64,000 bases of DNA from positions 1-64,000 of the forward strand of contig DAOTKC010000004.1 in the NCBI GenBank assembly GCA_035449045.1. Reading direction: 5' to 3'. The translations under genes were made by a program, and so were the position numbers. Origin of the DNA: DAOTKC01 sp035449045 (GTDB lineage Bacteria; Bacillota; Clostridia; Christensenellales; CAG-917). The notes below the pieces were generated by a model. It did not search any database. It saw only the letters and a program-made list of their open reading frames with translations, and was not told the origin of the DNA. Below are positions 16,856-23,248 of this stretch, one piece after another. How positions within the stretch are numbered: the stretch's first letter is position 1; each line of letters begins with the position of its first letter.

Positions 16856-17956
16856 TTACATAACGATACGGATAGGAAGGATGAGGTAGAGCTCGGGCAA
16901 ATCGGAGGCCGGCCTCATGATGCCCGCCGCCGTCGACGTCGTGAACGACATTTTAACCGAGGCGTCGGTGATGGCGCGGAGGCTCTCCATGATGTATTTG
17001 GAATTGAAGCCGATAGCGAGGTCCTTGCCCTCCGTTTTGATGGGAATATCCTCGACGATGTCGCCGGCCTCGCCTTCCGCCTTTATGTTCAGGTTGTTTT
17101 CGGCTATCTCGAAGCGCACGACGTTCTTTTTATCATTTTTATTGAACTGCGACGCGCGGTTGACGGCGTCCTCGAAATCCTTTTTGTCGGAAATAAACTC
17201 GGTTGTGAACTCGGTCGGAATAATTTTTTTATAATTGATGAAGTCGCCCTCGATGAGCCTTGTCACGATGACGGTGTGGAAGAGGTCTATTTTTAAATAA
17301 TTCTTTTCGACGGCCACCTCAAGCTCGTTGTCGTCGTCGTCGATAAGCCTGGCTATCTCGCTGAGGCTTCTTGCCGGCACTATAATGGTCTTTCCTTCGC
17401 CCGTGTAATTGACGGCGGCGGATGCAAGCGCCAAACGGTAGCCGTTTGATGCGACGGCGCTGACGTTTCCATCCGTCAAATCCAGACAAACGCCCTTGAG
17501 TATAGGGCGGCTGTCTTCCTGCGCGGCGTTAAAAATCACTTTGTTTATTATGTTTTTAAAATCCTTCTTTTGAATTTTAAAGCTCGTTTCCTCTTTTACT
17601 TCTTTGAAGGTGGGGTATTCGTAGACGTTCATTGCCGCGAAATTGGCAACGCCGCCGTAAATAAACTTGACGCGCTCGCGGTTGGTGGCGTCTATTTCGA
17701 TTGTGACGGCGGGAAGCCCGCGCGCAAAATCGGCAAGGCTTCTGCCGTTAATCAATGCCTCTCCTTCGATTTTGACGTCGGCGTTAATCTTTTTTTCAAT
17801 GGCGAGCTCGAGGTCGGTCGAGGACAGTATCAAAACGTCGCCCTCCGCTTTAAGTTTTATCCCTTCTAGTATCGGGTTTAATTTTTTGAGCGGCATCGCC
17901 TTGGTAACTTTAGATACCGCATCCGCAAAATCAGTGGAATCACAAAACAGTTTCAT
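16856..17956 (-). CDS. dnaN: DNA polymerase III beta subunit (sliding clamp)
   Basis: 366 residues, the normal length for the beta clamp, starting MKLFCDSTDF and ending in PELYLILPIRIV, the conserved C-terminal strand near the peptide-binding pocket. Three repeated clamp domains give processivity to the replicative polymerase. A GAGGC ribosome binding site precedes the ATG. It lies downstream of dnaA on the same strand but is separated by 425 bp. Relative to recF and gyrAB the dnaA-dnaN pair is inverted compared with the common Bacillota order. Confidence 0.97.
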   Translation of the reverse strand: MKLFCDSTDFADAVSKVTKAMPLKKLNPILEGIKLKAEGDVLILSSTDLELAIEKKINADVKIEGEALINGRSLADFARGLPAVTIEIDATNRERVKFIYGGVANFAAMNVYEYPTFKEVKEETSFKIQKKDFKNIINKVIFNAAQEDSRPILKGVCLDLTDGNVSAVASNGYRLALASAAVNYTGEGKTIIVPARSLSEIARLIDDDDNELEVAVEKNYLKIDLFHTVIVTRLIEGDFINYKKIIPTEFTTEFISDKKDFEDAVNRASQFNKNDKKNVVRFEIAENNLNIKAEGEAGDIVEDIPIKTEGKDLAIGFNSKYIMESLRAITDASVKMSFTTSTAAGIMRPASDLPELYLILPIRIVM

Positions 17957-17988
17957 TTTTGCCTCTTTTCATTTTCATATAGTATTTT

Positions 17989-18022
17989 TAATAATAATAA
18001 TAACAATAAGCGCTGTGGATTT
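17989..18022 (-). promoter_or_regulatory. DnaA-trio element adjacent to a DnaA-box-like site
   Basis: Minus strand reads AAATCCACA, then GCGC, then TTA TTG TTA TTA TTA TTA TTA. Its complement is the 3'-AAT-5' trio series known from the B. subtilis unwinding system, in the same order and orientation (box, GC clamp, trios, AT-rich DNA). Confidence 0.6.
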
Positions 18023-18295
18023 GTTTACATCCCATCCATTCCCTTATATTTCAACACATTAACCCCAAAAAACAATGTTGACAAGCCGTGCATAACCTTT
18101 TCCCTTATTCCACATTTCCCCATTTTCGCCCTTTCCGCTCAAAAAATCCCCTCGCCTTCCCTCTCAATAAGCCCTAAATTCTCCAAATCCCACCTCACAA
18201 ACATCTCAAATTAAAAAGATAAAGTTTAGCAAGAGGCACTCGGTTTTTAAATCTAAATTAAAATAGAATTAAAACACGGGATGCCGGGCTAGGCT

Positions 18296-18345
18296 CGTCG
18301 AAAAAGGGGCAGGCGCGTATTATAATACGTAACTGCCTCACGACG
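18296..18345. other. nested inverted repeat near the dnaA 3' end
   Basis: Outer arms CGTCG / CGACG, middle arms GGCAG / CTGCC and a perfect 14-bp centre CGTATTATAATACG make a long imperfect cruciform 37 bp after the dnaA stop. It could terminate dnaA or be an origin structural element. It has no T run, so a simple intrinsic terminator is less likely. Confidence 0.55.
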
Positions 18346-18381
18346 AAGACAGAAACAACGCCCCGCGCTCATATCTGAATT

Positions 18382-19770
18382 CTACCTATGTAATAACATG
18401 TCTTTGATGTCTTGCAACTGTATCCGAAGTTTAGGGTTAGTTTTCAGCCCCTCCGCAATCTTATCCCTAGCGTGTATGACGGTGGTGTGGTCGCGGCCGC
18501 CGAAATAGCCGCCGATGGTGACGAGCGGGAGGGACAGCATCTCGGTTATGAGATAAATAGCTATCATTCTCGGTTCGACAATCTCTTTATTCTTCTTTTT
18601 GCCCGTTATGTCGGCGGTGGAGATGTTGAAATATTTGCAGGTGAAAAAGATGATGTCGTTGGCGTCTATGGTATCTCTCGGCACGTCGATGATGTCTTTT
18701 AAAGCCTCTCTTGCTGCGGCCACCGTGCTGACGGGATGGCCCGACAGCGAGGAGTAGAAGATGACTTTATTTAAAAGCCCTTCCATATCGCGGACGTTGG
18801 ATTCGGCGTTTTCGGCGATGAAGTGGGCGACTTCGGGAGTCAGGAAGAAACCCTCCTGCTTGGCCTTTTCTTCCAAAATAGCGATTCTGGTCTCGAGATC
18901 GGGCGGCTGGATATCGACGGTCAAGCCCCAAGTGAAACGGGTTCTGAGACGCTCGGAAAGATGGGCGATATCCTTGGGCGGACGGTCGGAGGAGAAAATA
19001 ATTTGCTTGTTCATGTGGTGGAGGTCGTTGAAAATGTGGAAGATGGCCTCCTGAACGCCGTCCTTTCCCGCCGTGTATTGAATGTCGTCGAGCATAAGGA
19101 CGTCGACAAGGCGGTATTTTTCGCGGAACTTTCTATTAAGCTCTGAGTTGTTACTCTGCCGGATGACATCAAGGTATTCGTTTAAAAATGAGTTGGTCGA
19201 AACGTAGAGCACCTTGATTTGCGGCTTATTTTTTTGTATGTAGTTGCCGATGGCGTGCATCATGTGCGTCTTGCCGAGGCCGACGCCGCCGTAAATAAAC
19301 AGCGGGTTAAATTTAGTGCCGGGACAGTCGGCAACCGCCTTGGCCGCCGCCGCCGCGAACTCGTTGGAGCTGCCCACAATGAAGTTGTCGAAGGTGTATT
19401 TTTTGTTGAAGGAAAAAAGCGTGTCGCGGGGGTCGGCCGCGGCATCTTTTATGATAAAGCCGGTGTCGGGCAGCGCCTCGTCCTGACGGTTTAAGTATTC
19501 TTCCTTTTCGTCCTCTCTTATGATTTCGACGCCGGCGACGGAGACGCCCGCCGTCGACTTGGCCGATTCGATGACCTCTTCGGCGATGGTGTCTTTATAG
19601 CGCGCCTCGATGGTCTTTTTGGAAACGTCGGAAGGCGCCGCCAAAACCAGCGTGTTCTTGACAAAACACACCGGCTCCAGCCGCTGCACCCAAACCTCGA
19701 AGCCGATTGCGTGAATCTTGGCCGATAGGCGGCTTAGCGCTTCTTTCCACAGGGAATCCAAGTTGACCAT
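18382..19770 (-). CDS. dnaA: chromosomal replication initiator DnaA
   Basis: 462 residues from the ATG at 19770. Domain I is at the N terminus, the AAA+ domain III has Walker A GGVGLGKTH (about 161-169) and Walker B LDDIQ, and domain IV carries the DNA-binding signature GRDHTTVIHARDKI. It binds DnaA boxes and trios to open the origin. A GTG at 19776 is in frame, but the promoter predicts transcription starting at the A of the ATG at 19770, so the mRNA appears leaderless. It diverges from recF across 58 bp. Confidence 0.96.
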   Translation of the reverse strand: MVNLDSLWKEALSRLSAKIHAIGFEVWVQRLEPVCFVKNTLVLAAPSDVSKKTIEARYKDTIAEEVIESAKSTAGVSVAGVEIIREDEKEEYLNRQDEALPDTGFIIKDAAADPRDTLFSFNKKYTFDNFIVGSSNEFAAAAAKAVADCPGTKFNPLFIYGGVGLGKTHMMHAIGNYIQKNKPQIKVLYVSTNSFLNEYLDVIRQSNNSELNRKFREKYRLVDVLMLDDIQYTAGKDGVQEAIFHIFNDLHHMNKQIIFSSDRPPKDIAHLSERLRTRFTWGLTVDIQPPDLETRIAILEEKAKQEGFFLTPEVAHFIAENAESNVRDMEGLLNKVIFYSSLSGHPVSTVAAAREALKDIIDVPRDTIDANDIIFFTCKYFNISTADITGKKKNKEIVEPRMIAIYLITEMLSLPLVTIGGYFGGRDHTTVIHARDKIAEGLKTNPKLRIQLQDIKDMLLHR

Positions 19771-19776
19771 ATGCAC

Positions 19777-19805
19777 ATTATAATATTTTTCCGCTTGAAA
19801 TTCAA
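19777..19805 (-). promoter_or_regulatory. dnaA promoter (leaderless transcript predicted)
   Basis: Minus strand TTGAAT (19805-19800), 17 bp, TATAAT (19782-19777). The seventh base after the -10 is the A of the dnaA ATG at 19770. No Shine-Dalgarno is possible between them. Confidence 0.75.
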
Positions 19806-19822
19806 GTGTTTTAGGATATAAT
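19795..19822 (+). promoter_or_regulatory. recF promoter (leaderless transcript predicted)
   Basis: TTGAAA (19795-19800), 16 bp, TATAAT (19817-19822). The seventh base after the -10 is the A of the recF ATG at 19829. Its -35 lies in the near-palindrome CTTGAAATTCAAG and overlaps the dnaA -35 by one base. Confidence 0.75.
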
Positions 19823-19828
19823 AAAATA

Positions 19829-20905
19829 ATGGACGCAACCCTCCTAAAGCTTAAAAACTTCCGAAACTACCTAGAAAAAGCGGTGGAGTTTTCGAGCGGA
19901 TTAAACGTTATCGAGGGTAAGAACGCGACGGGTAAAACCAACCTTTTGGAGGCGGTCTATCTTTCGGCGTTCGGCCGTTCGCCCCGTGCGGTCAAAGACA
20001 AGGAAATGATTAACCACGGCGCTTCTCAAGCGCAAGTCCGTCTTAATTTAGAAAAAAAGTTCCGCTCCCACAAAATCGAAGTTTTTTTATTAGATAACAA
20101 CAAAAAAAGCGTGCTGATTGACGGCATTCCCGCCGCCCGCTCCAACGAGCTGCTCGGCATGCTCTCCGTCGTCTATTTTTCGCCCGACGAGCTAAAGCTC
20201 ATAAAAAACTCGCCCGAGGAACGCCGCCGCTTTATGGACGTCAGCCTCTGCCAGCAGAAAAAGGCCTACTTTTTCGCGCTTTCGGGCTACAATCGCCTTC
20301 TAAAACAGCGGAACGCACTGCTTAAAGAAAGCAACTCAAAGGCAATCGCCGACACGCTGGATATCTGGGACGCCGAGATGGCAAAGACGGGCGCCGAGAT
20401 AATTTTTGAGCGCGCCGCCTTTTTAAAGGGATTGGAGGCCGATGCCCGCCGCGCTCACTACGCGATAAGCGGCGGCGGCGAGGAGCTATCCCTTTTATAC
20501 GAAACCGAAACTTCGGGACAAACCAAAGAGGAGCTTAGGGCGGGTATTTTGGAAGCGCTCAAGGCCGGCCGAGAGCGTGATTTGAATCTTAAATATACCG
20601 GCGCCGGCCCCCATCGCGACGATATTAAAATTGCGCTCGACGGCCGCGACGCCAGAAAATTCGCGTCCCAAGGCCAAATCCGCACCTCGACGCTGGCGCT
20701 TAAGGTTGCCGAAACCGCGCTCATTAAAGCGGAAACGGGCGAAAGTCCGGTGCTTCTTTTGGACGACGTGCTGTCGGAGCTCGACGAGTCCCGCCAAGCC
20801 GCCCTTTTGAATTTCGTTTCGGGGACACAGGTCATAGTGAGCTGCACCGAGTTCAAGCTTTCTGCGGTAAAGCCCGATAATATAATTAGAACAACGCCCG
20901 TTTAG
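19829..20905 (+). CDS. recF: DNA replication and repair protein RecF
   Basis: 358 residues of SMC-like ATPase. Walker A is GKNATGKT (30-37), the signature region lies around FASQGQIRTSTLALK, and Walker B is LLLDDVLSELD. RecF acts with RecO and RecR in gap repair and loading of RecA. It is the first rightward gene of the recF-gyrB-gyrA series. The small S4-domain gene usually found between dnaN and recF in Bacilli is absent. The gene ends at a good intrinsic terminator, so gyrB has its own promoter. Confidence 0.96.
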   Translation: MDATLLKLKNFRNYLEKAVEFSSGLNVIEGKNATGKTNLLEAVYLSAFGRSPRAVKDKEMINHGASQAQVRLNLEKKFRSHKIEVFLLDNNKKSVLIDGIPAARSNELLGMLSVVYFSPDELKLIKNSPEERRRFMDVSLCQQKKAYFFALSGYNRLLKQRNALLKESNSKAIADTLDIWDAEMAKTGAEIIFERAAFLKGLEADARRAHYAISGGGEELSLLYETETSGQTKEELRAGILEALKAGRERDLNLKYTGAGPHRDDIKIALDGRDARKFASQGQIRTSTLALKVAETALIKAETGESPVLLLDDVLSELDESRQAALLNFVSGTQVIVSCTEFKLSAVKPDNIIRTTPV

Positions 20906-20967
20906 CAAATAGTTTATAATTATTCGGCACGACTCCGACGGTTATGCTAAAAAATCTTATAATAGAT

Positions 20968-20998
20968 AAAAAATCCGCTTCTTGCGGATTTTTTTTTG
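20968..20998 (+). terminator. intrinsic terminator of recF
   Basis: AAATCCGC / GCGGATTT stem with a five-base loop, followed by a run of nine T. Confidence 0.85.
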
Positions 20999-21011
20999 CA
21001 TTTGTCATAAG

Positions 21012-21040
21012 TTGCCAATATGTTTATTATATGATATAAT
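21012..21040 (+). promoter_or_regulatory. gyrB promoter
   Basis: TTGCCA (21012-21017), 17 bp, TATAAT (21035-21040). It predicts a leader of about 270 nt before gyrB. Confidence 0.8.
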
Positions 21041-21181
21041 ACTCTATAATTATATTATCTTAAATATGTGCGCGTGCATACGCGCGGGCAATTTTTTAGC
21101 TACGCAGCGGCAGACAAGGATTAACCCGCGCAATATAACGGCATAAATGATACTAACGAACAGTTAAACGAAGAGCCTTAA

Positions 21182-21309
21182 CCAAGCTAAAAACCAAGCT
21201 AAAAACCAAGCTAAAAAATCAAGCTAAAAAATCAAGCTAAAAAATCAAGCTAAAAAATCAAGCTAAAAAACCAAGCTAAAAACCGAGGTAAAAAGCCGAG
21301 GTTAAGGAG
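21182..21309 (+). repeat. ten-unit tandem repeat in the gyrB leader
   Basis: Eight nearly identical units: CCAAGCTAAAAA (21182-21193 and 21194-21205), CCAAGCTAAAAAA (21206-21218), TCAAGCTAAAAAA four times (21219-21270), CCAAGCTAAAAA (21271-21282). Two diverged units follow, CCGAGGTAAAAAG (21283-21295) and CCGAGGTTAAGGAG (21296-21309); the last one contains the gyrB Shine-Dalgarno sequence. The array lies within the predicted mRNA leader. Confidence 0.95.
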
Positions 21310-21317
21310 CATAAGCG

Positions 21318-23240
21318 GTGGAAGGATTAAATCACAGCTACAACGAACAGGACATTCAGATTCTGGAAGGGTTAGATCCCGTCAGAAAGCGCCCCTCGAT
21401 GTATATCGGCTCGACCGATTCGAGGGGGCTTCACCATCTTGTCGCCGAGGTCGTCGACAACTCGATAGACGAGGCGCTGGCGGGGTTCTGCAACCTTATC
21501 AAGGTGGAGATATTAAAAGACGGCGCGGTGCGCGTCACCGACAACGGCAGAGGCATTCCCACCGGCATCATTGAAAAGGAAGGGAAATCGGCGGTCGAGG
21601 TGGTGCTCACCAAGCTTCACGCCGGCGGCAAGTTCGGCAGCGGCGGCTACAAGATTTCGGGCGGGCTGCACGGCGTCGGCGTTTCCTGCGTCAACGCGCT
21701 CTCTAAATGGCTGACCGTCGAGGTCAAACAAAACGGCAAGATTTACGCCATGAGTTTCAAGCGCGGCATCGCCGACGCGCCCTTAAAGGAAGTGGGTTGT
21801 TGCGACGTTACGGGCACCACGGTGACCTTTTTCCCCGATTTTGAGGAAATTTTCGAGCAAAACGAATTTAACTACGAAACCTTACGCTCGCGGCTTCGCG
21901 AGCTCGCCTATCTTAACAGCGGGCTTTCCATCGAGATAGCCGACCTTCGCGAGGAGCCCGAGCGCCGCGAGCTTCTGCGCTACGAGGGCGGCATCAAGCA
22001 GTTCGTCGAAAGCCTCAACAAAAACAAAGAGACGGTGTTTGCCGATATAATTTACGGCAGTTCCGATTTTGTCGATTCCGAGGGGCGCGACGGACAGCTG
22101 GAGTTCGCGCTTCAATACAACGACACCTACAACGAGACGATTTTAGCCTTCGCCAACAACATTAACACCGAGGAGGGCGGCACCCATTTAGACGGCTTCA
22201 AGGCGGCGCTCACCAAGGTTATAAACGACTACGGCCGCGCCAACAACGTCTTAAAGGAAAACGACAAGCTATCGGGCGAGGACGTCCGCGAGGGCATTAC
22301 GGCCGTTTTGAGCTTAAAGCTGCAGGAGCCGCAGTTCGAAGGCCAGACCAAGACCAAGCTCGGCAACAGCGAGATGAGGGGAATCGTGGGGAAAATCGTC
22401 ACCGAGATATTCGGGACCTACCTCGAAGAGCATCCCAAAGAGGCGCGCGAGCTGATACTTAAGAGTATCACAGCGCAGAAGGCGCGCGAGGCGGCGAGGA
22501 AGGCGCGCGAGCTCGCCAGAAAGAGCGCGCTCGAATACACCACCCTTCCGGGCAAACTCCACGACTGCACCGACCGCGACCCCGCGGTTTGCGAAATCTA
22601 TTTAGTCGAGGGCGACAGCGCGGGCGGCACCGCCAAAGAGGGGCGCGACCGCCGTTTTCAGGCCGTCCTGCCGCTTAGGGGCAAGATAATAAACGTCGAA
22701 AAGGCGCGGCTTCACAAAGTGCTTGAAAACGAGGAAATCAAGTCGATGATAACGGCGTTCGGCTGCGGCATCAACAATAATTTCGACGAAACAAAACTAA
22801 GATATAACCGCATCATCTGCATGACTGATGCCGACGTGGACGGCAGCCATATCAGAATTTTAATGCTGACGTTCTTCTTTAGGTTCATGCCCGCCCTCAT
22901 CGAAAGAGGCCACGTCTACATCGCCCAGCCGCCGCTCTTTAAAGCTTCGCGCGGCAAAAGTGAGAAATATTTTTATAACGAACACGACTTGAACGCCTAT
23001 CTTGACGAGATGGGAAGAAAGGGCTTTGAAGTCCAGCGCTACAAAGGCTTGGGCGAAATGGACAAAGACCAGCTTTGGGAGACGACTATGAATCCGGCGA
23101 CGCGGACGCTCCTTCAGGTGCAAATGGAGGACGCCTTAGCCGCCGACGAAATTTTCACCGTGCTCATGGGAGAACAGCCCGAGCTTCGTCGCCAGTTTAT
23201 CGAAGAAAACGCGCGGCTTGTCGCCGAGCTTGACGTGTAG
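21318..23240 (+). CDS. gyrB: DNA gyrase subunit B
   Basis: 640 residues from a GTG start preceded by AAGGAG. The GHKL ATPase region contains DNGRGIP and the GGLHGVGVSCVNAL loop. The TOPRIM domain contains EGDSAGG and PLRGKIINVEKAR. The C-terminal RYKGLGEM signature is present. GyrB supplies ATP hydrolysis for negative supercoiling with GyrA, encoded 8 bp downstream. Because gyrase genes are often supercoiling-controlled, the long repeat-bearing leader is a plausible control region. Confidence 0.98.
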   Translation: MEGLNHSYNEQDIQILEGLDPVRKRPSMYIGSTDSRGLHHLVAEVVDNSIDEALAGFCNLIKVEILKDGAVRVTDNGRGIPTGIIEKEGKSAVEVVLTKLHAGGKFGSGGYKISGGLHGVGVSCVNALSKWLTVEVKQNGKIYAMSFKRGIADAPLKEVGCCDVTGTTVTFFPDFEEIFEQNEFNYETLRSRLRELAYLNSGLSIEIADLREEPERRELLRYEGGIKQFVESLNKNKETVFADIIYGSSDFVDSEGRDGQLEFALQYNDTYNETILAFANNINTEEGGTHLDGFKAALTKVINDYGRANNVLKENDKLSGEDVREGITAVLSLKLQEPQFEGQTKTKLGNSEMRGIVGKIVTEIFGTYLEEHPKEARELILKSITAQKAREAARKARELARKSALEYTTLPGKLHDCTDRDPAVCEIYLVEGDSAGGTAKEGRDRRFQAVLPLRGKIINVEKARLHKVLENEEIKSMITAFGCGINNNFDETKLRYNRIICMTDADVDGSHIRILMLTFFFRFMPALIERGHVYIAQPPLFKASRGKSEKYFYNEHDLNAYLDEMGRKGFEVQRYKGLGEMDKDQLWETTMNPATRTLLQVQMEDALAADEIFTVLMGEQPELRRQFIEENARLVAELDV

Positions 23241-23248
23241 GAGATATT

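Larger units (their letters stand above)
17957..18381. other. candidate chromosomal replication origin (oriC) between dnaN and dnaA
   Basis: A 425-bp gene-free region between dnaA and dnaN, the normal oriC location in many Bacillota. From right to left it shows a DnaA-box-like site AAATCCACA (minus strand of 18014-18022), a GC clamp GCGC, seven 3-mers of DnaA-trio type (17989-18009), and an AT-rich stretch toward dnaN. Two further weak box-like sites are CGTGCATAA (18087-18095) and TATTCCACA (18106-18114), each with two mismatches to TTATCCACA. A large inverted repeat lies at 18296-18345. No perfect DnaA box is present, which limits confidence. Confidence 0.65.
20906..21317 (+). other. recF-gyrB intergenic region
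   Basis: 412 bp without a gene. It holds the recF terminator, a strong promoter, a GC-rich hairpin (GCGCGT GCAT ACGCGC, 21070-21085) and the ten-unit tandem repeat just before gyrB. Confidence 0.8.
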
